A stretch of DNA of 29,373 bases from an uncultured beta proteobacterium (GCA_903892315.1 CAITHY010000133.1:1-29373), one strand, 5' to 3'. Counted from the first letter of the stretch, positions 8,180 through 19,564 are shown. Numbers and translations are program-made. The notes: generated by a model from the letters alone, not told the origin.

Positions 8180-9474
8180 CCAGCTTGCACGATCGTCATA
8201 TTAAGCCTTTAATTCTCGCAGGATTAAATGGGGGTAACTGGCGTCTAAAGGATTACGAAAGTCGTGGCGGCTATCAACAGCTACGTCGTTTAATTAACGA
8301 TAAAGTTTCTCCAGATGCCATCATTGCAGAATTAAAAGCTTCTTCATTACGTGGTCGTGGTGGTGCAGGCTTTCCGACAGGTTTGAAGTGGAGCTTTATG
8401 CCGCGTCAATTCCCGGGGCAAAAATATTTAGTTTGCAATAGCGATGAAGGTGAGCCGGGTACCTTTAAAGACCGTGACATCATGCGCTATAACCCACACG
8501 CTTTGATCGAAGGTATGATCATTGGTGCCTACACAATGGGTATAACAGTTGGTTATAACTACATCCACGGTGAAATCTGGGATGTCTATTCACGCTTTGA
8601 AGAGGCGCTTGAAGAGGCTCGCGCAGCTGGATATTTGGGTGACAAAATTTTAGGAAGCGATTTCTCCTTTCAGCTGCATGCCTCCCCAGGTTGGGGTGCT
8701 TACATTTGCGGTGAAGAAACAGCTTTGCTTGAATCTTTAGAGGGTAAAAAAGGTCAGCCACGCTTTAAGCCACCATTTCCTGCAAGTTTTGGTTTGTATG
8801 GCAAGCCAACCACAATCAATAACACTGAAACATTTGCTGCTGTGCCATTTATTTTGGCCATTGGTGGTCCAGCCTATTTAGAGCTTGGTAAACCCAATAA
8901 TGGTGGAACCAAAATTTTCTCCGTTTCGGGTGATGTAGTTCATCCAGGCAATTATGAAATTCCTTTGGGAACTCCATTTGCAGAGCTATTAAAACTGGCT
9001 GGTGGTATGCGTGATGGTGTGGCTTTAAAGGCGGTGATTCCTGGCGGATCTTCTGCACCCGTTGTCCCTGGTGCGCAGATGATGGATCTGACGATGGATT
9101 ACGACAGTATTGCAAAAGCAGGATCCATGCTGGGTTCAGGTGCCGTGATCGTAATGAACGAAACGCGTTGTATGGTTCGTGCCTTAGAGCGCTTGTCTTA
9201 TTTCTATCATGAAGAATCATGTGGTCAGTGCACGCCATGTCGCGAGGGTACGGGTTGGTTATGGCGGATTGTTCACCGTATTGAACATGGTCAAGGGCGC
9301 CCAGAAGATTTGGACCTTCTAAATGACGTTGCCGCCAATATCCAAGGTCGCACGATTTGCGCTTTAGGTGATGCGGCTGCAATGCCAGTACGCGGTATGT
9401 TGAAGCATTACATGGATGAATTTGCGTATCACGTAGAACATAAGCGCTGCTTAGATTCTGCAAAACCTTTATAA
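8176..9474 (+). CDS. nuoF: NADH-quinone oxidoreductase subunit F
   Basis: NuoF is the 51-kDa-type subunit where NADH gives a hydride to FMN. The 432-residue protein has the NADH/FMN glycine-rich segment [13 protein letters not shown] (60-72), the [11 protein letters not shown] motif (90-100), [14 protein letters not shown] (177-190), and the ligands of [4Fe-4S] cluster N3: C349, C352, C355 and C395. The start overlaps the end of nuoE by four bases. A 204-residue open frame on the opposite strand is an artefact of this coding sequence. Confidence 0.97.
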   Translation: MTSLHDRHIKPLILAGLNGGNWRLKDYESRGGYQQLRRLINDKVSPDAIIAELKASSLRGRGGAGFPTGLKWSFMPRQFPGQKYLVCNSDEGEPGTFKDRDIMRYNPHALIEGMIIGAYTMGITVGYNYIHGEIWDVYSRFEEALEEARAAGYLGDKILGSDFSFQLHASPGWGAYICGEETALLESLEGKKGQPRFKPPFPASFGLYGKPTTINNTETFAAVPFILAIGGPAYLELGKPNNGGTKIFSVSGDVVHPGNYEIPLGTPFAELLKLAGGMRDGVALKAVIPGGSSAPVVPGAQMMDLTMDYDSIAKAGSMLGSGAVIVMNETRCMVRALERLSYFYHEESCGQCTPCREGTGWLWRIVHRIEHGQGRPEDLDLLNDVAANIQGRTICALGDAAAMPVRGMLKHYMDEFAYHVEHKRCLDSAKPL

Positions 9475-9506
9475 AGATTTAGAGCACGGGATATCTAAAA
9501 GTGAGC

Positions 9507-11822
9507 ATGGTAGAAATCGAATTAGATGGTAAGGCTGTAGAAGTTCCGCAGGGTTCGATGGTGATGCACGCCGCGAACAAGCTCGGCACCTACGTTCCTC
9601 ACTTCTGCTATCACAAGAAGTTATCGATTGCCGCTAACTGCCGCATGTGCCTAGTTGAGGTTGAGAAAGCTCCTAAACCATTGCCTGCTTGCGCTACACC
9701 GGTCACTCAGGGAATGAAGGTATTTACGCATTCTGCTAAAGCTGTAGAAGCGCAGCGCTCTGTAATGGAGTTTCTTTTAATTAACCACCCTTTGGATTGT
9801 CCGATTTGTGATCAGGGCGGTGAGTGCCAGTTACAAGATTTAGCAGTAGGTTACGGTAAGTCAAACTCTCGCTACGATGAAGAAAAGCGTGTTGTTTTCC
9901 ATAAGAATGTAGGCCCATTGATCTCCATGCAGGAGATGACTCGTTGCATTCATTGCACACGTTGCGTTCGTTTTGGCCAAGAAGTTGCCGGTGTGATGGA
10001 ATTGGGTATGGTCAACCGTGGTGAGCATTCTGAGATTACTACTTTTGTTGGTCAGACAGTGGACTCAGAGTTATCCGGAAACATGATTGATTTGTGTCCA
10101 GTTGGAGCTCTGACTAGCAAGCCATTTCGCTATGCTGCTCGTACTTGGGAGCTCGGGCGCAAACGTTCAGTGAGCCCACATGATAGTTTGGGCGCAAATA
10201 CTACGGTCCAGACCAAAGCCAATAAAGTCATGCGTGTAGTTGCTTTGGAAAACGAGGCGATTAATGAATGTTGGATTAGTGATCGTGATCGCTTCTCCTA
10301 TGAAGGTTTAAATAGTGCTGACCGCATTACTACACCAATGGTGAAGCAGGGTGGTCAGTGGTTAGAAACAGATTGGCAGTCAGCTTTAGATTACGTTGCC
10401 CATTCTCTGAAAACAATTTCTGCTGAAAGTGGTCCAGAGTCGGTTGGTGCCTTGGCTCATCCAATATCCAGTACAGAAGAATTGCACCTCTTACAAAAGA
10501 TGGTTCGTGGATTGGGCTCTAATCAAGTTGAAACTCGTTTGCGTCAGACTGATGTGAAAGCTGCTGCAGTTGCCCCTTGGTTGGGAATGCCAGTCGCTAA
10601 GATCAATGAATTAGATCGTATATTAATAATTGGCAGCTTCCTGCGTAAAGACCAGCCTGTATTGGCGGCACGTATTCGTACTGCCAGCAAGCGCGCCTTG
10701 CAAGTATTGCGTATTGATGCAGGTGGTGATGACTGGTTGATCCCAGGTAGCGGCATTTCTGCGGCCCCAAGTGCATGGTTGAATACTTTGAGTGAAGTTG
10801 CACTCGCTATTGCAAAAGCAAAGTCAGTAGCAGCGCCGGCAGGAACATTTAACTTAGCTATTTCTCCTGCGGCGCAGAAGATTGCCGATAGCTTGCTTTC
10901 TGGTGAGTCCACTGCTGTATTGCTTGGTTCTGCTGCTATTGCACATCATCATGCCTCCGATCTTCATGTCATGGCGCAATTTATTGCTGAGCAGACTGGT
11001 GCTACCTTAGGTTTCTTGCCAGTTGGTGGTAATGCAGTAGGCGCATCTTTAGTTAATGCTAACGGTGCTGGTGTTGATTCAGTTCTGTCCGGTGATCGTC
11101 GTGCTGTTATCTTGATGAATATCGAGCCAGATGCAGATCTACCTAACCCAATAGCAGCTCGTGCAGCATTGGCAAGGGCTAATACAGTTATCGCATTGAG
11201 TGCCTATAAGAGTGCCGATTTAATGGATGTTGCTGATGTCATTTTGCCTATCTCTGCATTCTCAGAAACTGTCTCTACCTTTGTAAATTTAGAAGGCAGG
11301 GTTCAAACAGTCCAGCCTTCAGTGAAGCCTTTGGGTGATTCTCGTCCAGCCTGGAAAGTATTGCGTGTACTGGGTGGACTCTTAGGTTTAGATGGATTCT
11401 TGTTTAATGCTCCCGAGGAAGTGCTGGGAGAGGCGTTGGATGATAGATATTGCAATCGCCTCAATAACAAAGCTTCAAGCGCTTCTATTGCCAATGGAAA
11501 TTTAGCGCCATTTAATGGCCTCGAGCGTTTGGCTGATGTCAATATTTATGCCGGCGACCAAATTGTGCGTCGTTCTTCAGCATTGCAATTAACGCGTGAT
11601 GCTAAGCGCGGTAATCACGTTGGCTTGAATAAAAATACATTCACTGAATTGAGTCTCAAAGAAGGCGATGCAGTTCGCGTTACTCAAGGAACTCATTCCA
11701 TTGATATGCCGGCTACTTTAGAAGTAAATCTAGCGCCAGGTGCCGTCAGAATCTCTGCGGGCACAATGGCTAGTGCGAAATTGGCATCGATGTTTGGTCC
11801 AGTAACTGTAAGTAAGGCATAG
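9507..11822 (+). CDS. nuoG: NADH-quinone oxidoreductase subunit G
   Basis: NuoG is the large iron-sulfur subunit of the peripheral arm. The ferredoxin-like N-terminus binds N1b through C34, C45, C48 and C62. An H94-C98-C101-C107 set binds N5, and C147, C150, C153 with C197 bind N4. A degenerate molybdopterin-oxidoreductase domain fills the rest of 771 residues. The C-terminal half is more variable and alanine-rich, as usual in this family. The ATG at 9507 gives the N-terminus seen in relatives (MVEIELDG). A GTG two codons earlier at 9501 is equally compatible with the weak upstream purine stretch. Confidence 0.95.
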   Translation: MVEIELDGKAVEVPQGSMVMHAANKLGTYVPHFCYHKKLSIAANCRMCLVEVEKAPKPLPACATPVTQGMKVFTHSAKAVEAQRSVMEFLLINHPLDCPICDQGGECQLQDLAVGYGKSNSRYDEEKRVVFHKNVGPLISMQEMTRCIHCTRCVRFGQEVAGVMELGMVNRGEHSEITTFVGQTVDSELSGNMIDLCPVGALTSKPFRYAARTWELGRKRSVSPHDSLGANTTVQTKANKVMRVVALENEAINECWISDRDRFSYEGLNSADRITTPMVKQGGQWLETDWQSALDYVAHSLKTISAESGPESVGALAHPISSTEELHLLQKMVRGLGSNQVETRLRQTDVKAAAVAPWLGMPVAKINELDRILIIGSFLRKDQPVLAARIRTASKRALQVLRIDAGGDDWLIPGSGISAAPSAWLNTLSEVALAIAKAKSVAAPAGTFNLAISPAAQKIADSLLSGESTAVLLGSAAIAHHHASDLHVMAQFIAEQTGATLGFLPVGGNAVGASLVNANGAGVDSVLSGDRRAVILMNIEPDADLPNPIAARAALARANTVIALSAYKSADLMDVADVILPISAFSETVSTFVNLEGRVQTVQPSVKPLGDSRPAWKVLRVLGGLLGLDGFLFNAPEEVLGEALDDRYCNRLNNKASSASIANGNLAPFNGLERLADVNIYAGDQIVRRSSALQLTRDAKRGNHVGLNKNTFTELSLKEGDAVRVTQGTHSIDMPATLEVNLAPGAVRISAGTMASAKLASMFGPVTVSKA

Positions 11823-11830
11823 GGGGCGAG

Positions 11831-12904
11831 ATGGATAATTTCTTGAACCTTATTACCACTCAGGGTGAGGCTACTTTTGGCTCGCTCTGGCCTTTAGTGT
11901 GGGCTTTAATACGGATTGTCATCATCGTATTGCCAATGTTTGGTTGCGTTGCCTATCTCACCCTTTGGGAAAGAAAGTTGATTGGCTGGATGCATATTCG
12001 TCTTGGTCCGAATCGTGTCGGACCTTTGGGTTTACTGCAGCCAATTGCTGATGCTTTGAAGCTTTTAATGAAGGAGATCATTGCTCCCGCTCAAGCAAGT
12101 AAGGTTTTGTACTTTATTGCACCGATCATGGTGATCATGCCTGCTTTTGCTGCTTGGGCCGTTATCCCATTTCAGGCAAAGATGGTTTTGGCTGATGTAA
12201 ACGCAGGTTTGCTATACATCATGGCCATTTCTTCTATTGGTGTTTATGGTGTCATCTTGGCTGGTTGGTCATCTAACTCTAAATATCCATTCCTCGGCGC
12301 AATGCGCGCATCTGCACAAATGATCTCTTATGAGATTGCAATGGGTTTTGCTTTGGTAACCGTCTTGCTTACCTCGGGTTCTTTGAACTTAAGCTCCATC
12401 GTTGCATCTCAAGAGCAGGGCTACTTTGCTAGCATGGGCCTGAACTTCCTTTCATGGAATTGGCTGCCTTTATTGCCGATGTTCTTGATTTACTTTATTT
12501 CTGGTGTTGCTGAAACAAACCGCCATCCATTTGACGTAGTTGAGGGTGAATCTGAGATTGTTGCCGGCCATATGGTTGAGTATTCAGGCATGTCTTTTGC
12601 GATGTTCTTCTTGGCTGAATATGCCAACATGATTTTGATTGCAGCAGTTGCATCCATTATGTTCTTAGGCGGTTGGTTGCCTATTGTGGATTTGCCAATC
12701 TTGCGTGATATTCCAGGATTCTTCTGGCTGTTTGGCAAAACCTTCTTCCTTTTGTCTTGTGTGATTTGGTTACGCGCAACATTGCCACGCTACCGCTATG
12801 ACCAAATCATGCGCCTTGGTTGGAAAATCTTTATTCCCATCTCAGTTTTCTGGGTGGTTGTTATCGGCGCGTGGGTTGTCTCCCCATGGAATATTTGGAA
12901 ATAA
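11831..12904 (+). CDS. nuoH: NADH-quinone oxidoreductase subunit H
   Basis: NuoH is the membrane subunit that contacts the peripheral arm and forms the entry to the quinone chamber. The 357-residue protein has about eight hydrophobic segments. Conserved elements are [20 protein letters not shown] near the N-terminus, the acidic loop [20 protein letters not shown], and [19 protein letters not shown] near the C-terminus. The start follows a purine-rich GGGGGCGAG site directly after the nuoG stop, with eight bases between the genes. Confidence 0.97.
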   Translation: MDNFLNLITTQGEATFGSLWPLVWALIRIVIIVLPMFGCVAYLTLWERKLIGWMHIRLGPNRVGPLGLLQPIADALKLLMKEIIAPAQASKVLYFIAPIMVIMPAFAAWAVIPFQAKMVLADVNAGLLYIMAISSIGVYGVILAGWSSNSKYPFLGAMRASAQMISYEIAMGFALVTVLLTSGSLNLSSIVASQEQGYFASMGLNFLSWNWLPLLPMFLIYFISGVAETNRHPFDVVEGESEIVAGHMVEYSGMSFAMFFLAEYANMILIAAVASIMFLGGWLPIVDLPILRDIPGFFWLFGKTFFLLSCVIWLRATLPRYRYDQIMRLGWKIFIPISVFWVVVIGAWVVSPWNIWK

Positions 12905-12915
12905 GTTGATAAATC

Positions 12916-13407
12916 ATGTTTAAGAAAATTTCCCAGTTCCTTGATAGCTTGATGCTAAGAGACATCTTGGTTGGTATGTCCATTACTGGTCGTTATCTCT
13001 TCAAGCCAAAAATTACCGTTCAGTATCCAGAAGAAAAGACGCCTTTATCCAGCCGCTTCCGCGGTTTACATGCGCTCCGCCGTTATGAAAACGGCGAAGA
13101 ACGTTGTATTGGTTGCAAGTTATGCGAAGCAGTTTGCCCGGCATATGCGATCACTATTGAAACTGCTGAACGTGATGACGGTACTCGTCGCACTAGTCGC
13201 TATGACATTGATCTTACAAAATGTATTTTCTGCGGCTTCTGTGAAGAGGCTTGTCCTGTAGATGCCATTGTTGAAACAAATATTTTTGAATATTTCGGTG
13301 ATAAGCGCGGTGATTTGTATTTCACTAAAGATATGCTTTTAGCTGTGGGTGATAAGTATGAAAAAGATATTGCCGCTAACCGTGCAGCTGATGCACCTTA
13401 CCGTTAA
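12916..13407 (+). CDS. nuoI: NADH-quinone oxidoreductase subunit I
   Basis: NuoI is the ferredoxin-type subunit holding clusters N6a and N6b, which pass electrons from NuoG to N2. The 163-residue protein contains two CxxCxxCxxxCP motifs: C64, C67, C70, C74 and C103, C106, C109, C113. An amphipathic N-terminal stretch ([18 protein letters not shown]) anchors it at the membrane surface. It lies 11 bases after nuoH and 20 before nuoJ. Confidence 0.97.
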   Translation: MFKKISQFLDSLMLRDILVGMSITGRYLFKPKITVQYPEEKTPLSSRFRGLHALRRYENGEERCIGCKLCEAVCPAYAITIETAERDDGTRRTSRYDIDLTKCIFCGFCEEACPVDAIVETNIFEYFGDKRGDLYFTKDMLLAVGDKYEKDIAANRAADAPYR

Positions 13408-13427
13408 TCGAAGCGAGCTTAACTAAT

Positions 13428-14075
13428 ATGACATTCGATCCATCTACTTTATTCGCCATGTTCTTTTATGGCTTTGCAGGCTTATTGGTGATCTCCGCTA
13501 TCCGGGTGATTACGGCTCGCAACCCAGTGCATGCAGCCCTGTTCTTAGTATTGGCGTTCTTTTGTGCATCAGGTCTTTGGATGTTGCTCAAGGCTGAGTT
13601 CTTGAGCTTGGCCCTGATATTGGTTTATGTTGGCGCAGTGATGGTTTTGTTCCTCTTCGTGGTGATGATGTTGGACTTAGATATTGAGCATTTACGTCGT
13701 GACTTTAAAAAATTTCTACCCGTTGCTTTTTTGATGGGTGCAGTTATCGTGCTTGAATTATCGATCGTCATTATTCGTAGTTTTATAGGTACCAATGCTC
13801 CAGTACAACCTATGCCAGAAGAGATGACGGCTAACAATACCCAGGCTTTAGGTATGTTGATTTTTGTGGATTACGTTTACGCTTTCGAAGTTGCTGGCGT
13901 GATCTTGTTAGTTGCCATTATTGCTGCGGTAGCGTTGACATTGCGTAATCGCAAAGATTCCAAGTCGCAAAATATTCACGAGCAAGTGAATGTCATTGCT
14001 GCAGATCGCATGCGCATCGTGAAAATGGGCTCAGATATGGCTGCAAAGCAAGATTTAAGGGGAGAGAAGAAATGA
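13428..14075 (+). CDS. nuoJ: NADH-quinone oxidoreductase subunit J
   Basis: NuoJ is a five-helix membrane subunit beside NuoA and NuoK. Its third helix takes part in the conformational change that links quinone reduction to proton pumping. The 215-residue chain contains the conserved helix [20 protein letters not shown]. It ends in a charged tail ([20 protein letters not shown]). The stop overlaps the nuoK start by four bases (ATGA), so the two are translationally coupled. Confidence 0.95.
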   Translation: MTFDPSTLFAMFFYGFAGLLVISAIRVITARNPVHAALFLVLAFFCASGLWMLLKAEFLSLALILVYVGAVMVLFLFVVMMLDLDIEHLRRDFKKFLPVAFLMGAVIVLELSIVIIRSFIGTNAPVQPMPEEMTANNTQALGMLIFVDYVYAFEVAGVILLVAIIAAVALTLRNRKDSKSQNIHEQVNVIAADRMRIVKMGSDMAAKQDLRGEKK

Positions 14076-14380
14076 CCATCACTCTCGCTCATTATTTAGT
14101 GCTGAGTGCGATCTTATTCGCAACCAGTGTCATTGGTATTTTTCTAAATCGAAAGAATGTCATCGTATTGCTGATGGCAATTGAGTTGATGCTTCTTTCG
14201 GTGAACATGAACTTTGTAGCTTTCTCCCATTATTTGGGAGACATGGCTGGTCAAGTGTTTGTATTCTTTATTTTGACTGTGGCAGCTGCTGAAGCGGCTA
14301 TCGGTTTGGCAATTTTGGTAGTGCTCTTCCGTAAGGTTGACACTATTAATGCCGATGATCTTGACCACCTAAAAGGCTAG
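14072..14380 (+). CDS. nuoK: NADH-quinone oxidoreductase subunit K
   Basis: NuoK is a three-helix subunit homologous to the MrpC antiporter subunit. The 102-residue protein has the two buried glutamates that line the central proton path: E38 ([11 protein letters not shown]) and E74 ([10 protein letters not shown]). These correspond to E36 and E72 of E. coli. Purine-rich GGGGAGAGAAG in the end of nuoJ serves as its ribosome site. nuoL starts two bases after the stop codon. Confidence 0.96.
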   Translation: MTITLAHYLVLSAILFATSVIGIFLNRKNVIVLLMAIELMLLSVNMNFVAFSHYLGDMAGQVFVFFILTVAAAEAAIGLAILVVLFRKVDTINADDLDHLKG

Positions 14381-14382
14381 TC

Positions 14383-16440
14383 ATGCAATTGACCTTAAAC
14401 ATTCCCGTACTCTGCGCCATTCCTTTGGCGCCGCTAGTAGGCTCCATCATTGCTGGTTTCTTTGGCACCAAACTAGGCGGTAACCGCATTGGCCATGGCG
14501 CCAGTCAGTTTGTAACTATTTTGGGTGTAACCATTGCATTTGTTCTTTCCTGCAATGTATTGGTTCAAGTGATGGATGGCTTCTATTTCAATGGGACTGT
14601 TTACCATTGGATGCAGTTGGGTGAGCTTAATTTAGATATTGGCTTCTTAATTGATCCCTTGACAGCAACCATGATGTGCGTTGTGACCTTTGTATCATTG
14701 ATGGTTCATATCTATACCATTGGCTATATGCACGGTGAGGAGGGCTATAACCGCTTCTTCTCCTATATTTCTTTATTCACCTTCGCGATGTTGATGTTGG
14801 TGATGAGTAATAACTTGTTGCAGCTTTTCTTCGGCTGGGAAGCTGTGGGAGTAGTTTCTTATTTATTGATTGGCTTCTACTTTGAGCGTCAATCGGCCGT
14901 ATTTGCGAATATGAAAGCCTTCTTAGTTAACCGTGTTGGCGACTTTGGCTTCATTCTGGGCATAGGTATTTTGTTAGCCAGCACAGGCTCGATGCAATAT
15001 GACGTGATCTTTTCTCAGAATTCGGCATTAGCAGCCCAAACATTGCCTGGTACTAGCTGGAATTTGATGACAGTTGCTTGTATCTGTTTATTTGTCGGTG
15101 CAATGGGCAAGTCAGCCCAATTCCCATTACACGTTTGGCTGCCGGATTCAATGGAAGGCCCAACACCGATCTCCGCATTGATTCATGCTGCAACGATGGT
15201 TACCGCTGGTATTTTCATGGTGTCACGGATGTCCCCGCTATTCGAGCTTTCGGATGCAGCGCTAAGCTTTATCTTGGTAATTGGCTCAATCACCGCACTC
15301 TTTATGGGTTTCCTCGGTATCGTGCAAAACGATATCAAGCGCGTAGTGGCTTATTCAACCCTGTCTCAGTTGGGTTATATGACGGTCGCATTGGGTGTTT
15401 CAGCTTATCCAGTGGCTATCTTCCATTTGATGACCCACGCCTTCTTTAAGGCGCTGTTATTTCTTGCTGCAGGTAGTGTGATTCTTGGGATGCATCACGA
15501 ACAAGATATGCGTAAGATGGGTGGCCTGTGGAAATATATGCCCATTACTTGCTTAATGATGTTATTGGGTAACCTGGCTTTAGTCGGCACTCCGTTCTTC
15601 TCAGGCTTCTATTCAAAAGACTCCATCATTGAAGCGGTGGCTACAAGTCATATTCCCGGCTCAGGTTTTGCCTACTTTGCAGTAATGGCTAGCGTATTCG
15701 TTACAGCTTTGTATTCTTTCCGTTTATATTTTTATGTATTCCACGGTAAAGCACGTTGGGGTCATGATGATCATGCGCATGACCATCATCATGATCACGC
15801 AGAGCAGGGCGACGATCATGCCCATCATGGTTTGGCTCCAGGTCAAAAGCCCCATGAATCGCCATTTGTTGTGACTTTGCCATTGATTCTTTTGGCCATT
15901 CCATCTGTCATCATTGGTTTCTATACGATTTCCCCGCTACTCTTTGGCACCTACTTTGGTGATTCGATATTTATTGACTTAGCTCGCCATCCGGTAATGA
16001 AAGAGCTGGAAGATGAATTCCATGGTCCGGTTGCAATGGCCATTCATGCATTCACATCGCCAGTATTGTTGCTGGTAGTACTGGGTGTTCTGACTGCTGC
16101 TATTGGATATCTGTGGGCACCAAAGTTACCGGGCAAGGTTGCAGAAACTTTTGCGCCTATCAAGAAATTATTTGATAACAAGTATTACCTCGATGAAATT
16201 AACCAAGCTGTGTTTGCTAAAGGTCTTATTTGGATTGGAAGTTTCTTATGGCATCGCGGTGATCAAAAGATCATCGATGGTTTCTTTGTCAATGGCAGTG
16301 CGCATGCAGTAGGGCGCTTTGCTGGAGTAATTCGTCATTTGCAATCCGGTTATCTGTACCACTATGCCTTCGCAATGATTGCAGGCCTAGCGGTATTGTT
16401 AGCTTGGGTTTTGTATGCTTACCTGCCTTTTGTTCGTTAG
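14383..16440 (+). CDS. nuoL: NADH-quinone oxidoreductase subunit L, with a histidine-rich loop
   Basis: NuoL is the distal antiporter-like proton channel of complex I and carries the long lateral helix. The 685-residue protein has the paired charged residues of the family, E153 (FFGWEAVGV) and K243 (GAMGKSAQFPLHVWLPD). It also has the K-R-x-x-A-Y-S-T-L-S-Q-L-G motif and a C-terminal extension consistent with the lateral helix and final transmembrane segment. Residues 461-482 form a loop very rich in histidine and aspartate (11 His in 461-491), between hydrophobic segments. The loop seems not to disturb the core. It may bind metal, but that is inference. Confidence 0.96.
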   Translation: MQLTLNIPVLCAIPLAPLVGSIIAGFFGTKLGGNRIGHGASQFVTILGVTIAFVLSCNVLVQVMDGFYFNGTVYHWMQLGELNLDIGFLIDPLTATMMCVVTFVSLMVHIYTIGYMHGEEGYNRFFSYISLFTFAMLMLVMSNNLLQLFFGWEAVGVVSYLLIGFYFERQSAVFANMKAFLVNRVGDFGFILGIGILLASTGSMQYDVIFSQNSALAAQTLPGTSWNLMTVACICLFVGAMGKSAQFPLHVWLPDSMEGPTPISALIHAATMVTAGIFMVSRMSPLFELSDAALSFILVIGSITALFMGFLGIVQNDIKRVVAYSTLSQLGYMTVALGVSAYPVAIFHLMTHAFFKALLFLAAGSVILGMHHEQDMRKMGGLWKYMPITCLMMLLGNLALVGTPFFSGFYSKDSIIEAVATSHIPGSGFAYFAVMASVFVTALYSFRLYFYVFHGKARWGHDDHAHDHHHDHAEQGDDHAHHGLAPGQKPHESPFVVTLPLILLAIPSVIIGFYTISPLLFGTYFGDSIFIDLARHPVMKELEDEFHGPVAMAIHAFTSPVLLLVVLGVLTAAIGYLWAPKLPGKVAETFAPIKKLFDNKYYLDEINQAVFAKGLIWIGSFLWHRGDQKIIDGFFVNGSAHAVGRFAGVIRHLQSGYLYHYAFAMIAGLAVLLAWVLYAYLPFVR

Positions 16441-16464
16441 GCCTTTGTTACTTAAGTAGCCACT

Positions 16465-17931
16465 ATGATTCTTTCTTACGCCATTTGGACCCCGATTGTC
16501 TTTGGACTCATGATTTTGTTTTATGGGTCTGAAAAGTCAACTGCTGGTGTACGCTGGTTGACCTTGATTGGAGCTGTTCTCAGCTTTATTGCTACTCTTC
16601 CGTTATTAATTAATTTTGATATCGCTAACCCTGGAATGCAGTTCGTTGAAAAAATCAGCTGGATTCCGCGTTACGATATTAACTACTATCTTGGTATTGA
16701 CGGTATTTCTGTTTGGTTCATCGTTCTGACAGCATTCATCAACATCATTGTGGTGATTGCAGCCTGGGAGGTGATTCAAACTAAGGTATCGCAATATATG
16801 GCCTCATTCATGATCCTATCTGGATTGATGATCGGCGTATTTTGTGCCCTTGATGCATTGTTGTTCTACGTTTTCTTTGAGGCGACATTGATTCCGATGT
16901 ACATCATCATTGGTATATGGGGCGGTCATAACCGTATTTATGCGGCATTCAAATTTTTCTTGTATACATTGCTTGGCTCCTTACTTACTTTGATTGCCAT
17001 GCTGTACTTGTACAACGTGACTAATACTTTTGATATCTTGGCTTGGCAAAATGCTCGCTTAGATATTGTTGAGCAGATCCTATTGTTTGCAGCATTCTTT
17101 ATGGCATTTGCTGTAAAGGTTCCCATGTGGCCATTGCACACTTGGTTGCCAGATGTGCACGTTGAGGCGCCAACTGGTGGCTCAGTAGTCTTGGCTGCGA
17201 TTATGTTGAAACTGGGTGCCTATGGATTCCTGCGATTCTCTTTACCAATTGCCCCAGATGCAAGTCAATATTTGGGCCCGTTTGTCATTTTCTTGTCATT
17301 GGTAGCGGTAATTTATGTGGGTGCAGTTGCGCTTGTCCAAAAGGACATGAAAAAGCTGGTTGCCTACTCTTCTGTGGCTCACATGGGATTTGTGACTTTA
17401 GGCTTCTTCCTCTTTAGTCCACTGGGTATTGAGGGCGGAATTGTGCAGATGATTTCACACGGTTTTGTAGCTGGTGCCATGTTCTTATCCATCGGGGTTC
17501 TATACGACCGCATGCATACACGCCAAATTGCTGATTACGGTGGCGTTGTTCACCGCATGCCTGCATTTACTGCATTTGCAGTATTAATGGCGATGGCCAA
17601 CTGTGGTTTACCAGCTACCTCAGGCTTTGTTGGTGAGTTCATGGTAATTTTGGCTGCCGTTGATTATGATTTTGTGATCGGTATCTTGGCTGCTACAGCG
17701 CTGATCTTAGGTGCTGCTTATTCCTTGTGGATGGTAAAGCGCGTATTTTTCGGCACCGTTAATAACGCTCATGTTGAAGAATTGAAAGATTTGAACGGTC
17801 GCGAATATTTCTTGATGGCAGTCCTTTCAATCTGTGTAATTGGTATGGGCGTCTATCCAAAGCCATTTACTGACATCATTCATCCAGCTGTAATTAATCT
17901 GTTGCAGCATGTTGCTGTCAGCAAACTCTGA
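16465..17931 (+). CDS. nuoM: NADH-quinone oxidoreductase subunit M
   Basis: NuoM is the middle antiporter-like subunit of the membrane arm. The 488-residue protein keeps the key ion-path residues: E139 in VFFEATLIPMY and K218 in AVKVPMWPLHTWLPDVHVEAP, which match E144 and K234 of E. coli. It also has the broken-helix region KKLVAYSSVAHMGFV. About 14 hydrophobic segments can be seen. It starts 24 bases after nuoL with only a weak ribosome site and ends ten bases before nuoN. Confidence 0.97.
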   Translation: MILSYAIWTPIVFGLMILFYGSEKSTAGVRWLTLIGAVLSFIATLPLLINFDIANPGMQFVEKISWIPRYDINYYLGIDGISVWFIVLTAFINIIVVIAAWEVIQTKVSQYMASFMILSGLMIGVFCALDALLFYVFFEATLIPMYIIIGIWGGHNRIYAAFKFFLYTLLGSLLTLIAMLYLYNVTNTFDILAWQNARLDIVEQILLFAAFFMAFAVKVPMWPLHTWLPDVHVEAPTGGSVVLAAIMLKLGAYGFLRFSLPIAPDASQYLGPFVIFLSLVAVIYVGAVALVQKDMKKLVAYSSVAHMGFVTLGFFLFSPLGIEGGIVQMISHGFVAGAMFLSIGVLYDRMHTRQIADYGGVVHRMPAFTAFAVLMAMANCGLPATSGFVGEFMVILAAVDYDFVIGILAATALILGAAYSLWMVKRVFFGTVNNAHVEELKDLNGREYFLMAVLSICVIGMGVYPKPFTDIIHPAVINLLQHVAVSKL

Positions 17932-17941
17932 GTAAGTACAA

Positions 17942-19441
17942 ATGCAAGCATTCGACCTATACGCCATCCTGCCGGAACTTGTTTTACTCGTAGCAACCTG
18001 CTTGTTATTAGTTGCTAGCGTTTATGTTCGCGAAAGAGTGACATCAACACCTGGTGTTGAACAAGATATCTTCCATACTCCTCGCGGAGTGGGTTTTGTG
18101 TATTTTTTCTCACTCATCTTATTGGCCTATCTGATTTTTTCATTTATTGGACGCATGGGCGATCCAGCGCTCGTAGCCATGAATGGCTTATTTCAGTCGG
18201 ACCCATTCTCAAACTTGCTCAAGGCATGTTCATGTATCGCTGTACTGGTAAGTTTGGTTTATTCCAAGCAATATTTGATGGATCGAGCTTTATTTCGCCC
18301 TGATTTTATTGTCCTAGCTCTACTTGCTTTGCTTGGCCAGTTTGTATTGATCTCTGGCGCCAATCTATTGACCTTATATCTAGGCTTGGAGCTCATGGCT
18401 TTGCCTACGTATGCTTTGGTTGCTATGCGCCATAGCAGTGAGAAGAGTGTGGAGGCCGGCATTAAGTACTTTATCCTGGGCGCATTAGCATCGGGCTTTT
18501 TGCTTTATGGCATGTCAATGCTCTACGGTGTTACTGGTTCACTTGATCTCATTGAGATCTTCAAAACAGTTGCTGATCCCCGCGTAAATCATTTGGTGAT
18601 GGCTTTTGGTTTGGTATTTATTGTTGCTGGCTTGGCCTTTAAGTTGGGTGTTGTGCCATTTCACATGTGGGTACCTGACGTTTATCAAGGCGCACCAACG
18701 GCGGTGACATTGATGATTGCTGCGGCTCCTAAATTGGCTGCATTTGCTTTGTTGTTCCGCTTATTGGTTAATACTTTATTGCCTTTATTGGGTGACTGGC
18801 AGCCGATGCTAGTCTTGCTCGCAGCTCTATCACTGGTTGTTGGTAACGTCACTGCGATTGCACAAACCAATATCAAGCGCATGCTCGCTTATTCTGCGAT
18901 TGCGCAAATGGGCTTTGTACTCTTGGGTATGCTGTCCGTATTTGATGATCATGCATTTAGTGCTGCGATGTTCTATGCCATTACCTATGTATTAACCACG
19001 CTAGGTACCTTCGGTTTATTAATGGCGTTGTCCTGCAAGGGCTATGACTGCGAAACTTTAGATGGTTTAAAGGGGCTCAATAAAAAGCATCCCTGGTTTG
19101 CTTTTATTGGCCTGGTCATGATGTTCTCTCTGGCCGGCATTCCACCTACAGTTGGATTTGCCGCTAAGTTAGGCGTATTGGAAGCGTTGGTGGATGCGCA
19201 GCATACATTCTTGGCTGTAATCGCAGTGATCGCCTCTTTAATTGGTGCGTTCTACTACCTCAGAGTGGTTAAGGTAATGTACTTTGATGAGCCTGAACAT
19301 GAGATTGCTGTTTCTGGATCCGGTTTTGCCAAAGGGCTCTTAAGTCTTAATAGTATTTTGGTTTTAGCTATCGGCATTGTTCCTGCTGGCTTAATGAGCC
19401 TTTGCTTGGATGCCATGCGCCGGACATTACTGGGATCCTAA
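17942..19441 (+). CDS. nuoN: NADH-quinone oxidoreductase subunit N
   Basis: NuoN is the proximal antiporter-like subunit of the membrane arm. The 499-residue chain shows the typical charged pair, E150 ([17 protein letters not shown]) and K234 ([21 protein letters not shown]), and the [17 protein letters not shown] broken helix. It is the last gene of the operon. A strong terminator hairpin begins 20 bases after its stop. No small extra gene is fused or squeezed in behind it. Confidence 0.97.
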   Translation: MQAFDLYAILPELVLLVATCLLLVASVYVRERVTSTPGVEQDIFHTPRGVGFVYFFSLILLAYLIFSFIGRMGDPALVAMNGLFQSDPFSNLLKACSCIAVLVSLVYSKQYLMDRALFRPDFIVLALLALLGQFVLISGANLLTLYLGLELMALPTYALVAMRHSSEKSVEAGIKYFILGALASGFLLYGMSMLYGVTGSLDLIEIFKTVADPRVNHLVMAFGLVFIVAGLAFKLGVVPFHMWVPDVYQGAPTAVTLMIAAAPKLAAFALLFRLLVNTLLPLLGDWQPMLVLLAALSLVVGNVTAIAQTNIKRMLAYSAIAQMGFVLLGMLSVFDDHAFSAAMFYAITYVLTTLGTFGLLMALSCKGYDCETLDGLKGLNKKHPWFAFIGLVMMFSLAGIPPTVGFAAKLGVLEALVDAQHTFLAVIAVIASLIGAFYYLRVVKVMYFDEPEHEIAVSGSGFAKGLLSLNSILVLAIGIVPAGLMSLCLDAMRRTLLGS

Positions 19442-19460
19442 TAAGAATCCATATCTAGCG

Positions 19461-19490
19461 AAAGGCTCCGCAAGGGGCCTTTATTGTTTT
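19461..19490 (+). terminator. Terminator closing the nuo operon
   Basis: AAAGGCTCC (19461-19469) pairs with GGGGCCTTT (19474-19482), with one G-U pair and a GCAA tetraloop of the stable GNRA class. A T-rich run (ATTGTTTT) follows. This is a clear intrinsic terminator 20 bases after nuoN. It separates the operon from the Nudix gene. Confidence 0.85.
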
Positions 19491-19564
19491 AGTTGCCATT
19501 AAAATGACATTCAATTTAGTTAAGCTGAATTACTCAATCACAGACGAAACAATCAACAAAACTC

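Noticed and set aside
8849..9463. A 204-codon open frame on the minus strand opposite nuoF
   Set aside because: It lies entirely within nuoF, which has every expected motif. The translated product resembles no family and is rich in residues typical of antisense frames.
10544..10912. A 122-codon minus-strand frame opposite nuoG
   Set aside because: It is fully internal to nuoG, has no ribosome site or recognisable domain, and reflects alanine-rich codon bias on the sense strand.
15078..15449. A 123-codon plus-strand frame inside nuoL in another phase
   Set aside because: nuoL is intact across it. The alternative product has no coherent domain.
15761..15830. The CAT/GAT-rich stretch in nuoL as a CRISPR-like or DNA repeat array
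   Set aside because: It has no regular repeat-spacer pattern. It is simply the codons for a His/Asp-rich loop in frame with nuoL.
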